Assembly (NCBI RefSeq): GCF_000832985.1
Contig: NZ_CP009921.1
Coordinates: 1 to 64,000, forward strand
Reading direction: 5' to 3'
Origin: Priestia megaterium NBRC 15308 = ATCC 14581
GTDB taxonomy: Bacteria; Bacillota; Bacilli; Bacillales; Bacillaceae_H
DNA: 64,000 nucleotides
Both the position numbers and the translations under genes were made by a program. This document shows positions 44,240-53,590 of the stretch, piece after piece (position 1 is the first letter of the stretch; each line of letters starts with the position of its first letter). A model generated the notes under the pieces. That model made no database searches. It saw nothing but the letters and a program-made list of their open reading frames with translations, and had not been told where the DNA came from.

Positions 44240-45238
44240 ATGGGTAGCATTGGAAGTATGGTAAAACCAACAAATGGATTTTTAACTGCTTTAGTCCAGT
44301 ATCCAGTACCAATAGTTGATTCAAGAGCTGATATTGATAAACAAATCAAAGAGATTGTTAGAACAGTCCATTCAACAAAAGCTGGCTATCCTGGAGTAGA
44401 GTTAATTGTTTTCCCTGAATACAGCACTCAGGGTTTGAATACAAAAAAATGGACAACAGAGGAATTCTTATGTACCGTACCTGGACCAGAAACGGATCTA
44501 TTTGCTCGTGCTTGCCAAGAAGCAGAAGTATATGGTGTCTTTTCTATTATGGAAAAAGATCCTGATGGTGGAGACCCATACAATACAGCAATTATTATTG
44601 ATCCTCAAGGAGAAATCATATTAAAATATCGTAAATTAAACCCCTGGGTACCAGTTGAACCATGGCAAGCAGGTAATTTAGGCTTACCTGTTTGTGACGG
44701 GCCGGGTGGTAGTAAATTAGCAGTTTGTATCTGTCATGATGGCATGTTTCCTGAAATCGCTCGTGAGGCTGCATATAAAGGCGCGAATGTATTAATCCGT
44801 ATTTCAGGATATAGTACACAAGTCAATGATCAATGGATTTTGACTAACCGTTCGAATGCATGGCAGAATCTAATGTACACTTTGTCTGTAAATTTAGCAG
44901 GTTATGATGGAGTCTTTTATTATTTTGGTGAAGGCCAAGTATGTAACTTTGACGGAACTACTTTAGTCCAAGGTCACAGAAATCCTTATGAAATTGTTAC
45001 CGCAGAGGTTTACCCAGAACTAGCTGACCAAGCTAGGATAGGATGGGGACTTGAAAATAACATTTATAATTTAGGAGCTAGAGGTTATGTATCTACTCCT
45101 GGGGGAGTAAAAGAGAATCCATATACATTCATTAAAGATTTAGCTGAAGGAAATTACAAGCTTCCTTGGGAAGACAAAATTAAAATTAAAGATGGATCAA
45201 TTTATGGATATCCAGTAAAAAATACAGTGCGTTCGTAA
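44240..45238 (+). CDS. amiF: formamidase (aliphatic amidase family)
   Basis: 332 residues of the nitrilase superfamily, hydrolysing formamide to formate and ammonia. Catalytic triad visible as Glu in [11 protein letters not shown], Lys in [12 protein letters not shown] and Cys in [12 protein letters not shown]. Family length and the N-terminal [10 protein letters not shown] fit AmiF. AAGGGGGA precedes the ATG; single gene with its own terminator. One-carbon link to the hxl block is possible but distant. Confidence 0.92.
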   Translation: MGSIGSMVKPTNGFLTALVQYPVPIVDSRADIDKQIKEIVRTVHSTKAGYPGVELIVFPEYSTQGLNTKKWTTEEFLCTVPGPETDLFARACQEAEVYGVFSIMEKDPDGGDPYNTAIIIDPQGEIILKYRKLNPWVPVEPWQAGNLGLPVCDGPGGSKLAVCICHDGMFPEIAREAAYKGANVLIRISGYSTQVNDQWILTNRSNAWQNLMYTLSVNLAGYDGVFYYFGEGQVCNFDGTTLVQGHRNPYEIVTAEVYPELADQARIGWGLENNIYNLGARGYVSTPGGVKENPYTFIKDLAEGNYKLPWEDKIKIKDGSIYGYPVKNTVRS

Positions 45239-45248
45239 AGAGTTAAAA

Positions 45249-45293
45249 GTAAGAAGACCCTATCTATACAAACTATAGATAGGGTCTTCTTAC
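45249..45293 (+). terminator. terminator after amiF
   Basis: A 20-bp perfect stem (GTAAGAAGACCC..TATA with complement), short loop. Confidence 0.88.
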
Positions 45294-45403
45294 TAATTGA
45301 CAAGTATTTATAAGAAGAGAGAGAGGGGGAATAAATCTTTTTAGTTCTTCTCTATAAAACCAATATAATAACATTTTTTGAAAACATTTCTTTTTTATTG
45401 TTT

Positions 45404-45431
45404 AGTTAACGTAATCGACGTTTATAGCAAT
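45404..45431 (-). other. dif-like Xer site 3 (degenerate XerC arm)
   Basis: XerD arm TTACGTTAACT, centre 6, XerC arm ATTGCTATAAA. Lies beyond the minus-strand fragment and terminator at 45487-45624. Confidence 0.45.
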
Positions 45432-45504
45432 GAAAAAAGTTGAGGAAACTTTATCAAAGGACCTTTAACCCTGTATATCAAAAAAAGAACCTAATAATAG
45501 GTTC

Positions 45505-45624
45505 TTAAAATAACTTAACAGGTAACTTTTTTAATTCTTTTGGAGTTTTTCTAAACATTGCTTTCATACCTAAACTTGCTAATTTTTTTCTCTTTTCAAA
45601 AATCACATCTTTATATTCATCCAC
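45505..45624 (-). pseudogene. short C-terminal fragment with terminator
   Basis: 39 residues (DEYKDVIFEKRKKLASLGMK then AMFRKTPKELKKLPVKLF). The stop lies in a terminator stem GAACCT/AGGTTC with a T-run (45484-45507), showing a real gene ended here. No good start. Parent gene not recognised. Confidence 0.45.
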
Positions 45625-45718
45625 TTATTCTTAAAGGATTTATTGAAAAACTATAGAACATATTATTTGCCAAAAATTATATAAATATTTTCAATTAAAA
45701 TTGAAAGCAGGTGAAAGT

Positions 45719-45901
45719 ATGGGAAATGAAAAAATGGTTGAATTACTTGATAAGTTAATTGAAAGGTCTGAAAGGTGGTCTAAGGATGCAGAAAAAAGAA
45801 AAGATCTAAATAGTTCAATATTTTATGAGGGACAAACGAAAGCTTTTGAAGAAGTAAAACGAATGTTTAAGCGAAATATAGATAATTATTCACACTTATA
45901 A
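45719..45901 (+). CDS. small hypothetical protein
   Basis: 60 residues, MGNEKMVELLDKLIERSERW start, amphipathic helices with many charges. AGGTGAAAGT precedes this ATG, so the upstream start at 45701 is less likely. Followed by a terminator. Unknown. Confidence 0.5.
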   Translation: MGNEKMVELLDKLIERSERWSKDAEKRKDLNSSIFYEGQTKAFEEVKRMFKRNIDNYSHL

Positions 45902-45914
45902 TCTGTACACGAAG

Positions 45915-45953
45915 AAAAAACTACTGTTCCCCACTCCAAGCAGTAGTTTTTTT
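45915..45953 (+). terminator. terminator after 45719 gene
   Basis: AAAAAACTACTG pairs with CAGTAGTTTTTT. Confidence 0.85.
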
Positions 45954-45985
45954 CTGTTTTTAGGCTGTATATGCTATACAAACTT

Positions 45986-46013
45986 AGTTTACATAAGACT
46001 GATTCGCGGAACA
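45986..46013 (-). other. dif-like Xer site 4
   Basis: XerD arm TTATGTAAACT (45986-45996, same as site 1), centre 6, XerC arm TGTTCCGCGAA. Directly beyond the terminator of the 46058 gene. Confidence 0.65.
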
Positions 46014-46027
46014 AACTCCACCATAGC

Positions 46028-46054
46028 AAAAAGCCACTTTCACAAGTGGCTTTT
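46028..46054 (-). terminator. terminator after 46058 gene
   Basis: AAAAGCCACTT pairs with AAGTGGCTTTT, tetraloop TCAC. Confidence 0.85.
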
Positions 46055-46057
46055 AAG

Positions 46058-46291
46058 TTATTCTTTATCATTAATAGAACTGATCTTGTGACGCACATTA
46101 CTTATAAACTCTCTAATCAGATTTACTACAAAAAATATACCGCCATATAAACCTATTAATAGGGTGCATGCTATTGTTACTAAAGGATGTATATTCAAAA
46201 GGGCGATAATTCCCAGAATCACTACCGGAGAGATAATAAGAATCATTTTCTGCGTTTCATTTTCTAAAGCACACCATATGGACCTAAACAC
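46058..46291 (-). CDS. small membrane protein, two helices
   Basis: 77 residues with segments MILIISPVVILGIIALL and LVTIACTLLIGLYGGIFFVV and a charged C-terminus. Not recognised. Gene, terminator and dif-like site 4 lie in that order on the minus strand. Confidence 0.55.
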   Translation of the reverse strand: MFRSIWCALENETQKMILIISPVVILGIIALLNIHPLVTIACTLLIGLYGGIFFVVNLIREFISNVRHKISSINDKE

Positions 46292-46695
46292 AATTAATCA
46301 TCCTAACTTTCTTTATCATTTTCATACAAATTCAAAATAGAGCAAATGCCTTTTTAAATTGGAAATTAAATATTTTGATAATTTGATTAAAAAGGTGCTT
46401 CCTTTCCAGAGAAGCACCAACATATAGTACCTAGTTCAAACTTATTTTATCATATCTCCAGCTCAGTTTACTTCCAAATTCAACCGATGTATCAACTAGT
46501 CTAATGTGTTAACTGATCTAATAAAGAAAGATTTTTAAATGTATATAAGTTCTTTACATTACATTTGTAATAAAAGAAGTAACCTTTAGTTCTATTTGTA
46601 TCTTATTTTACTGTTATTTATTTTGAACTAAATTCTCAAAAGATCTGAGAACTTTTAGAATAAAGGGTGAAAAATAATAAGGGAGGATTAATAAG
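46292..46695. other. 404-bp spacer
   Basis: Holds a hairpin at 46397-46421 (GGTGCTTC/GAAGCACC) and presumably the CMD promoter. No gene seen. Confidence 0.45.
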
Positions 46696-47112
46696 ATGAC
46701 AAATATTTCTTTATCTAGCAATGGAAGCACGCCTTTTCAGCAGCTATTAGGCCATAACGCAAATATAATGAATGCTTGGAACAATTTAGGAGAAATTTTG
46801 GGAGAGGATAACAGCTTATCAGCTACTCTGAAAGAGCAAGTTAGAAGAACATTAGCTCAAAAAAATGGATGCGAATATTGTAAAGCAAAAGGAAAGCCTA
46901 ACCCAGATTTATTTGATGAAAAAACGTCTCTTGCGGTAGGTTTTGCAGAAGTTTTTTTAAAACAAAGAGGGGAAATAAATGAATCTTTTTTTCAAGTGTT
47001 GAAGGAAACTCTCACGGATCGTGAAATTAGTGAGTTGTGTGCATTTATCAGCTTTACTACAGCTTCACAATACTTTGGAGCCATGTTATCTTTGAAGCCA
47101 ACTACGGAGTAA
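46696..47112 (+). CDS. carboxymuconolactone decarboxylase-family (AhpD-like) protein
   Basis: 138 residues, all helical. The redox pair is in RRTLAQKNGCEYCKAKGK (CxxC, as in AhpD). TDREISELCAFISFTTASQY is the second repeat. Likely a peroxide/alkylhydroperoxidase-type reductant; substrate unproven. GGGAGGATTAATAAG precedes the ATG. First in a plus-strand run of detoxification genes. Confidence 0.88.
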   Translation: MTNISLSSNGSTPFQQLLGHNANIMNAWNNLGEILGEDNSLSATLKEQVRRTLAQKNGCEYCKAKGKPNPDLFDEKTSLAVGFAEVFLKQRGEINESFFQVLKETLTDREISELCAFISFTTASQYFGAMLSLKPTTE

Positions 47113-47329
47113 CTATATCGTCTGGTAGATGAAGATTTCTTCCAGGCGTAATAAAAAGTATAAATATGTAGATTTTATTTCATATTTATTTTATCTATTT
47201 AATAAATGTATTTCTGTTCGTAAACTAAGGGGGAAGGCATGATTTAAATAAGATAAAATACATAATCTTTATTAAAATTTACAGCAAATGTGAAGAGAGC
47301 AAATACCTTTTAAAAAGGGAGGCAGTTAA

Positions 47330-48541
47330 ATGGGAAAAGTTCTATTTTTTAATTTTCCTGGAGAAGGTCATGTTAACCCTACAATTGCACTAGTAGAAGA
47401 GTTAGTAAAGCAAGGGGAAGAAGTAGTTTATTACTGTGTAGAAGAATATAAAGGCAAAATAGAAAAAACAGGTGCTTTATTTCGCCCCTATGAAAATTTC
47501 CTAGATCCTTCCCATACAACCAAAAGGGTGGAGAAGAAAATAGATCCTCTTGAAACGTTGTTACATATGGGAAGGTCCATGGACAAGGTGATAGAGAATA
47601 TTTTAAATGAAATAAAGGGTGAGAAATATGACTACGTAATTTATGATAATAACTTTGCTGCAGGATGGATTATTGCAGACATTTTAAAGCTCCCTAAAAT
47701 TTCTTCTTGTACGACATTTGCTATTAATGACAAGATTTTTTCTACCCTTATGAACATCAGAGGAGAAATGGATAAAAACTCCCCCAAACATCAAGAGATT
47801 GAAGAGATTACAACAAAATGGAGGGACCAATATGGTGTGATTCTTACTAATAATAAGAATCTGATGACATGTCCCGGCGATCTCACCCTTGTATATACCT
47901 CAACGCTCTACCAACCTGATGCTGAAAAATTTGATGAATCCTTTGTTTTTGTTGGTCCATCTATTGCAAAACGTCATGATACAGAAAGCATTCGTTTGGA
48001 GACAAATCGGGATAAGAAACTCATTTTTATCTCCATGGGAACGGTATTTAACCACCAGCCCGAGTTATATACAGCATGTTTTGAAGCATTTAGGGATAGT
48101 CCATATACTGTGGTGTTAGCAGTAGGAAGGCAGACAGATCTTGAACAATTTAATAATGCTCCTTCTAATTTTATAGTTCAGCCTTATGTAAACCAATTAG
48201 AAATTTTAAAACAAGCAGATATATTCATTACCCATGGGGGGATGAACAGTTCCAGTGAAGGGCTTTATTTTGGTGTTCCTCTTCTCGTGATTCCTGTTAT
48301 GGGCGATCAGCCGATAGTGGCTAAACGAATTGAAGAATTAGGAGCTGGGTTACAACTCAATCGCCATGAACTAGATGCTCTTACATTACGAAATACGACC
48401 GAACAAGTACTATTAAACCCTTCGATTAAAGAGAATAGTAAAAGAGTTGGAAAGTCTTTACGAGAAGCCGGTGGATATAAACGGGCAGTGGAGGCTATTT
48501 TAAAATTTAAAGAGGACATGAATAAACGTAAGCCTAGTTGA
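47330..48541 (+). CDS. MGT-family glycosyltransferase
   Basis: 403 residues, GT-B fold of GT family 1 (macrolide glycosyltransferases such as OleD, Bacillus YjiC/YojK). N-terminal FFNFPGEGHVNPTIALVEEL; C-terminal donor-site motif FITHGGMNSSSEGLYFGVPLL, then VIPVMGDQP. These enzymes glucosylate macrolides or flavonoids with UDP-glucose, giving tolerance. GGGAGG precedes the ATG. Confidence 0.92.
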   Translation: MGKVLFFNFPGEGHVNPTIALVEELVKQGEEVVYYCVEEYKGKIEKTGALFRPYENFLDPSHTTKRVEKKIDPLETLLHMGRSMDKVIENILNEIKGEKYDYVIYDNNFAAGWIIADILKLPKISSCTTFAINDKIFSTLMNIRGEMDKNSPKHQEIEEITTKWRDQYGVILTNNKNLMTCPGDLTLVYTSTLYQPDAEKFDESFVFVGPSIAKRHDTESIRLETNRDKKLIFISMGTVFNHQPELYTACFEAFRDSPYTVVLAVGRQTDLEQFNNAPSNFIVQPYVNQLEILKQADIFITHGGMNSSSEGLYFGVPLLVIPVMGDQPIVAKRIEELGAGLQLNRHELDALTLRNTTEQVLLNPSIKENSKRVGKSLREAGGYKRAVEAILKFKEDMNKRKPS

Positions 48542-48578
48542 TTTTACATGACATTAATTTAAAGCAGAGGGGATAAAA

Positions 48579-49217
48579 GTGGAACCATTTATTAAAAGTT
48601 ATCAATTTAATTTCATCGAAATGCAAGCTCAAACCTTGGTTAATGGACATGCTTCAGTTAACGATGAAGCAGTTCTTAAGGCACTAAGGTATAGTTCACA
48701 AGACAAAATCCTGAATTTATTTCCAGATATTGATAAGCAACAAATGGATTTATTAAATCCCTTTATTGAAATAAAGGAGAAGCTCGACGCGGAGCGTTTT
48801 TTGTTAATATTAAGACCTTATGTTATTCCATTTAAAGAAGTAACAGAAAAAACGGTTAAAAAATTATTTCCTAAAGTTAAAAAATTAAAAGTTCCAGACT
48901 TTGATCATATAGATCTTAAAAAAGTCTCATATTTGTCTTGGAACGATAAAGGATCTGGTAAGAGATATATCATTGCAGAGTACAAAGATAAATTAATTGG
49001 TCTACAAGGGACGTTTAAGAATAGTAACCAAAAAGGGATTTGTACTTTTTGTAATGGTATCTCAGAGGTAGGTATGTTTATGACTGAAGTTAAGGGAGAT
49101 ATAAAGGGGACGTATATAAAAAGAGGCAATTACATTTGTCAAGACAGTGAAAGTTGCAATCACAATTTAACTGAAAAAGATAAATTAGATACTTTCATTG
49201 AATATATTCTTAAATGA
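48579..49217 (+). CDS. FusB-type EF-G-binding protein (fusidic acid resistance family)
   Basis: 212 residues. The N-terminal helical domain (MEPFIKSYQFNFIEMQAQ) and the C-terminal zinc domain with CTFCNG and CQDSESC ligands match FusB/FusC proteins, which pull EF-G off the ribosome and protect it from fusidic acid. GTG start behind GGGGATAAAA. 37 bases after the glycosyltransferase, so probably one operon. Resistance itself is inferred. Confidence 0.88.
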   Translation: MEPFIKSYQFNFIEMQAQTLVNGHASVNDEAVLKALRYSSQDKILNLFPDIDKQQMDLLNPFIEIKEKLDAERFLLILRPYVIPFKEVTEKTVKKLFPKVKKLKVPDFDHIDLKKVSYLSWNDKGSGKRYIIAEYKDKLIGLQGTFKNSNQKGICTFCNGISEVGMFMTEVKGDIKGTYIKRGNYICQDSESCNHNLTEKDKLDTFIEYILK

Positions 49218-49267
49218 AAATGTCTAAGTGTAAATCACTATTTTTTCTGGATAAAAGGAGTGAAATT

Positions 49268-49402
49268 ATGCTTAGGCTTGTCTTATTTAACTTATGGATA
49301 AGCTCTCATAGGGAGTTACCAAAAAAAATTGTCGAAAAAAAAGAAGTGACACCCGCATATACAAGTATTTCACAACAGATTTATAGTAAGAAAAATGATT
49401 GA
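49268..49402 (+). CDS. small hypothetical peptide
   Basis: 44 residues (MLRLVLFNLWISSHRELPKK start), ATG behind AAAGGAGTG. No family recognised; could be a relic. Confidence 0.35.
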   Translation: MLRLVLFNLWISSHRELPKKIVEKKEVTPAYTSISQQIYSKKND

Positions 49403-49519
49403 CAAAGCTATAAGAACAAAACTGTAAATGATTCCTGAATAAAAATAAAAGAATTGTAAGCTATAGATACTAATTTTATATGTGAAAGTTAGTTAAAAAG
49501 CTTTTAGGGAGATGGTTAA

Positions 49520-50389
49520 ATGAATAATTTAGAACTAGACTATCAAGGAAATACTTATAGTCAGTCATATGATAAGAGCCTAGAATTATGGCCAATTAAA
49601 TTTTCTACTCGCTTCATAAAAACCTCTCAAGGCATAACACATGTTATTGATAATGGAAATGAGTTAAATCCACCTATAATATTACTACATGGAGCAAGAA
49701 TGAGCTCCACTATGTGGTATTTAAATATTGCGGACTGGAGCAAAGATTATAGAGTGGTTTGTATTGATATTTTAGGAGACAAAAATAAAAGTATTTTAGA
49801 GAAAGAATTTACAGATCGTTTTAGCTATGCCTTATGGTTAAAGGAAGTATTGGATGAATTGCATATTAGCAAAACACATATTGTAGGATTGTCATATGGT
49901 GCTTTACATACTGTCAACTTTCTCTCTTTTTTCCCTGAGATGGTTAATAAAAGTGTAATCATGAGTCCTGCGGCAACCTATCTTCCATTCAGTCCTACTT
50001 TTTATTCATATGCTTTTGAATTGGTACATAAAAAAGAAGGCGTAGAAAGGTTTCTAAAGTGGATTTTTAATAATCGTTATACAGTTCATCCATTTATAAA
50101 GGCGCAATTAATAGCAGGAATAGAGAAGGTTAGTTCTGTAAAGAAGAATCAGAAAGAGGAAGGATTTCCATATATTTTTAGAGATGAAGAGTTAATTAAA
50201 ATAGATAATCCCTTCTTGCTATTACTAGGAAAAAATGAGGTAATGTACGATTCAAATGAGGCCTTTTATCGTGCAAGAAATTCTTCTCCCAATTTAACCG
50301 TGGAGATGGTGGAAGGTGTTGGACATTTAATGTCGATGGAAAAGCCTAAGTATATCAACAGAAAAGTATTAGATTTCTTTAGTAAATAG
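49520..50389 (+). CDS. alpha/beta-fold hydrolase
   Basis: 289 residues. Oxyanion HGARMSSTMWY, nucleophile elbow VGLSYGALHT (Ser), acid region LLLGKNEVMYD and catalytic His in GVGHLMSMEKP. Resembles BioH/YcgS-type esterases. Substrate unknown. GGGAGATGG precedes the ATG. Confidence 0.9.
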   Translation: MNNLELDYQGNTYSQSYDKSLELWPIKFSTRFIKTSQGITHVIDNGNELNPPIILLHGARMSSTMWYLNIADWSKDYRVVCIDILGDKNKSILEKEFTDRFSYALWLKEVLDELHISKTHIVGLSYGALHTVNFLSFFPEMVNKSVIMSPAATYLPFSPTFYSYAFELVHKKEGVERFLKWIFNNRYTVHPFIKAQLIAGIEKVSSVKKNQKEEGFPYIFRDEELIKIDNPFLLLLGKNEVMYDSNEAFYRARNSSPNLTVEMVEGVGHLMSMEKPKYINRKVLDFFSK

Positions 50390-50470
50390 TTGTAGTAAGT
50401 ATTCATAAGAATGAAGCGTTAATTAAAATAAATTAAATTCATAAAGACTATTCTTGAAGAGGTGTAGTAC

Positions 50471-50875
50471 ATGGGGATTGAGGAAGAATTATACACAGAA
50501 GCGATAAATTTCATTCAGAAACGTTATCCTACTGGGTGGGGAGGAGCAGCAGCAATGAGGCTTGAAAGTGGACAAATACTCATTAGTGTTGCTCCTAAAG
50601 TAATTAACGCGTCAACAGAGTTATGTATGGAAACAGGTGCAATTTGTGAAGCTCATAAGCTCGGTCAAAAGATTACTCATAGTATTTGCGTGACTAGAGA
50701 CGATACAAATTCTAATTTCAAAGTTTTGACGCCTTGTGGTGTATGCCAAGAGCGCCTTTTCTATTGGGGACCAGAGGTTAAAGCTGGTATATATTCTGCT
50801 GAAAATGAGTTAATCTTTAAAACCTTAAAAGAAATCCAACCATATCATTGGTATGAAGCGTATCAAAATCATTAA
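50471..50875 (+). CDS. cytidine deaminase-like protein
   Basis: 134 residues of the cytidine deaminase fold. Zinc ligands in TPCGVCQERLF (PCxxC) and a Cys in METGAICEAHK. The usual Cys/His-Ala-Glu triad reads Cys-Glu-Ala here, a difference to note, though related Bacillus proteins appear to share it. May act on nucleosides or on blasticidin-type antibiotics. Confidence 0.8.
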   Translation: MGIEEELYTEAINFIQKRYPTGWGGAAAMRLESGQILISVAPKVINASTELCMETGAICEAHKLGQKITHSICVTRDDTNSNFKVLTPCGVCQERLFYWGPEVKAGIYSAENELIFKTLKEIQPYHWYEAYQNH

Positions 50876-51136
50876 TAAAAAAGAGAATGGCACAAATATA
50901 GTATTCTTTCTTTTTATTTCCGACAAAGTACATGTTTAGCTACCGTACCGTGATCTATTCGTAGTTAAGGATCTATAAGGCTGTTTTATTATTCGAAAAA
51001 AAATATATGTGCGTCAACTACAACTTCTAGTGAGAGCCTAAAAAATTATGACATCTTTGTTAACAACAAGGTCTTTCTCCTCCCTATCTCGAAATAACCT
51101 ACTTGTAGAAAAAAATGGTAAAGGAGACAAAATCTT

Positions 51137-52603
51137 ATGCAAAAAATAAAATCCTCTCTTACAGGTCGCCTACGTGATTATACAAAGGAAATGATGAAAG
51201 ATTTAAATGTGCCAGGGGCATCAGTCGCAATCATAAAAGATGGAAAAATTATTCTTTCTGAAGGATTTGGGTATCGCGACATTGAAAATAAAAAACCTGT
51301 TACACCAAATACACTGTTTGCAATTGGTTCATCTACAAAAGCTTTTGGTACACTTTCTCTAAGTTTACTTGCCCAGCAACAAAAGTTTAATTGGGATAAA
51401 TCCATTCAGACTTATATTCCTACTTTTTCACTCCATGATCCTCTAGTAAGCTCACAAACTACAGCTCGTGATTTAGCCTCTCATCGTTCTGGTGTTAGTC
51501 GTCATGAACTGCTATGGTATGGATCTTCATTAACACGAAAAGACATCGTGGAAAAAATTCAATATTTGGAGCTAGATGCACCATTTCGTACAAGCTTTTT
51601 ATATAATAATTTAATGTATGCAGCCATTAGCTATATGGTAGAAGAAATTACAAATCAGACATGGGAACAGTATGTAACCGAACATATTCTGCAACCTCTT
51701 CATATGGAAGATACAAATTTCTCGGTTACTACTTCACAAGAAAAAGATGATCACGCATTTCCATACATTGAAAAAAACGAAGATATAGTCAAAGTCCCAT
51801 TTCGTAACATCGATACAGTTGGCGCTGCGGGATGCATAAATTCAAATATAGAAGATATGGCCAAATGGGTGCTGTTCCATTTAAATCAGGGGAAAGTGGG
51901 CGAACATGAGCTTATTACACCGAATATGTTACAGCAGATGTATCAACCGCATATCCCAATTCCGGATGAACCACTTTTATCTACATCAGAAACAACACTA
52001 AATTGTTATGGACTTGGCTGGTTTATTAGTGCATATCGCGGTCATAAAGTAATCCATCACGGTGGGAATATTGACGGATTTTCAGCACTCGTATCTTTTA
52101 TACCAGAGGAAAATATGGGGCTTGTTATATTAACAAACACTGGAACAACGTTATTACCATCTTACCTTGCGAATCAAATTTATGATGAGCTTCTAGAGCT
52201 AGATGCAATTGACTGGCATAAAAGAGCTGTAGAAGATACAGCTAAATTTAAAGAAATGATGAAAGAATTAGATAAGCCTCTTCCACAAGTAAAAGAGACA
52301 ACCTTTACACATGCAGTAGAAGAGTATACAGGGATATTTGAGCATCCTGCATATGGAAAAATTGAAGTGTATAAACAAAATGATACGTTATATTTAAAGT
52401 GGGAATCAGTTGATATAGAGATGAAACATCATCATTACAATATGTACACAACGAAGTGGAATCTTTCTCATACAGAAATGAATGTATTAATTGCCTATGA
52501 GATGGACGTAGAAGGAAAATTATCGCAGTTAAAATTAAATTTACCACCCATGTTGAGTACAAAACCGATTGTGTTTAGTAGAAATGTAGATAGAAATTCA
52601 TAA
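51137..52603 (+). CDS. serine hydrolase, beta-lactamase (class C/PBP-like) family
   Basis: 488 residues. Catalytic SxxK in FAIGSSTKAFG, YxN as SFLYNNLMYA, and third motif HHGGNIDGFSALV. No signal peptide, so likely cytoplasmic. A C-terminal ~100-residue beta domain (DUF3471-like: YTGIFEHPAYGKIEVYKQND). Closer to esterase/D-peptidase members than to true AmpC enzymes. AAAGGAG precedes the ATG. Confidence 0.9.
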   Translation: MQKIKSSLTGRLRDYTKEMMKDLNVPGASVAIIKDGKIILSEGFGYRDIENKKPVTPNTLFAIGSSTKAFGTLSLSLLAQQQKFNWDKSIQTYIPTFSLHDPLVSSQTTARDLASHRSGVSRHELLWYGSSLTRKDIVEKIQYLELDAPFRTSFLYNNLMYAAISYMVEEITNQTWEQYVTEHILQPLHMEDTNFSVTTSQEKDDHAFPYIEKNEDIVKVPFRNIDTVGAAGCINSNIEDMAKWVLFHLNQGKVGEHELITPNMLQQMYQPHIPIPDEPLLSTSETTLNCYGLGWFISAYRGHKVIHHGGNIDGFSALVSFIPEENMGLVILTNTGTTLLPSYLANQIYDELLELDAIDWHKRAVEDTAKFKEMMKELDKPLPQVKETTFTHAVEEYTGIFEHPAYGKIEVYKQNDTLYLKWESVDIEMKHHHYNMYTTKWNLSHTEMNVLIAYEMDVEGKLSQLKLNLPPMLSTKPIVFSRNVDRNS

Positions 52604-52643
52604 AATTAAATATAAAACTTACCATACATCAGTTTTAATAAAA

Positions 52644-52690
52644 AGAAAGTATTAACCGAGGCGCAACTTCTCGCTTAATACTCTCTTTAT
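52644..52690. terminator. hairpin after beta-lactamase-fold gene
   Basis: GAAAGTATTAA pairs with TTAATACTCTC, followed by T-rich DNA. Confidence 0.6.
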
Positions 52691-52782
52691 AATTTTTTAT
52701 ATGGATATAGCACTAAATAGTAGTATTCAACCTAATTTTTCAGTATTTTTTTCTTTAGATAATCGGTAACATATTTATATCC

Positions 52783-52810
52783 AGTTAACATAACAGGTAT
52801 TATCGGTAGA
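52783..52810 (-). other. dif-like Xer site 5
   Basis: XerC arm TCTACCGATAA (52800-52810), 6-base centre, XerD arm TTATGTTAACT (52783-52793). The XerC arm contains the stop codon and last codons of the GNAT gene. Confidence 0.75.
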
Positions 52811-53402
52811 AATTAAAATCTACAAAGTTTTTTTCTTTTACATTTATCCATTCATCAGAAATAATGCTAAAGTAAACATCATCACGCTTATTTCCATTTT
52901 GATCTATGTAATTATTTCTAAAAATACCTTCCTGTTTTGCACCTAGTTTTAAAATCGCTTTTTGTGAACGAATGTTATCTATGTCTGCACTTAATTGGAC
53001 TCTATTAAACTTCATTTCTTCAAAGATGTATTTTAAAAGTTCATATTTACAAGCATGATTTAAACCAGTTCCTTGGAACTCCTTACCATACCAAGTCCAT
53101 CCAATTTCTAATCTTTTATTGTGAAAATTTATGTTTCCTAGTCTTGTGCTTCCTGCCACACAATTAGTTTTTTTATCTATAATGATAAAAGGATAAGATT
53201 TACCTTCATTTCTTTCCAATAAAGTTGAATTTATATAATTTTTTAAGTCTTGATCTGTCTCAACGACCATACCCATATAACTCCAAATTGATTCATCAAA
53301 GATAATATCTTTTAGGCCCTCTCTATATTGTTCTTCAAAAGGAACTATTGAGACTCTAGAATTTTCTAATTTAATATTTTGGCTAAATAAAGAATTCATC
53401 AT
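52800..53402 (-). CDS. GNAT acetyltransferase (RimJ/RimL type)
   Basis: 200 residues. Opens with the RimL-like SQNIKLENSRVSIVPFEEQ; IGWTWYGKEFQGTGLNHACK is the acetyl-CoA region; SADIDNIRSQKAILKLGAKQEG and FRNNYIDQNGNKRDDVYFS complete the signature. AGAGGATG precedes the ATG pair. Its stop lies inside dif-like site 5. Single-gene unit bounded upstream by the degenerate site at 53529. Confidence 0.9.
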   Translation of the reverse strand: MMNSLFSQNIKLENSRVSIVPFEEQYREGLKDIIFDESIWSYMGMVVETDQDLKNYINSTLLERNEGKSYPFIIIDKKTNCVAGSTRLGNINFHNKRLEIGWTWYGKEFQGTGLNHACKYELLKYIFEEMKFNRVQLSADIDNIRSQKAILKLGAKQEGIFRNNYIDQNGNKRDDVYFSIISDEWINVKEKNFVDFNFYR

Positions 53403-53528
53403 TTATAACATCCTCTACATTTGTTTGATAAATTAAATTGTATATGGATTAACTTAAAATAAAAGCGACAGATTTCAAATAATCTAAGGTGTCACTTTCA
53501 ATGAATTAGAAAAAGAATACATAACTTT

Positions 53529-53556
53529 AGTTACCATAATAACCGTTAAATAAATA
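53529..53556 (-). other. dif-like Xer site 6 (XerD half only)
   Basis: XerD arm TTATGGTAACT is recognisable; the XerC arm (TATTTATTTAA) is not. Position after the HAD gene and its hairpin fits the series. Confidence 0.35.
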
Positions 53557-53590
53557 AACCATAGAATGAACTCTATGGTTTATTTATTTA
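53549..53590 (-). terminator. terminator overlapping HAD gene stop
   Basis: AAATAAACCATAGA pairs with TCTATGGTTTATTT. Confidence 0.85.

Noticed and set aside
50916-50926. ATTTCCGACAA, a near-perfect XerC arm in plus orientation after the deaminase gene
   Set aside because: The expected XerD arm 6 bases downstream does not match, so it is not counted as a site.
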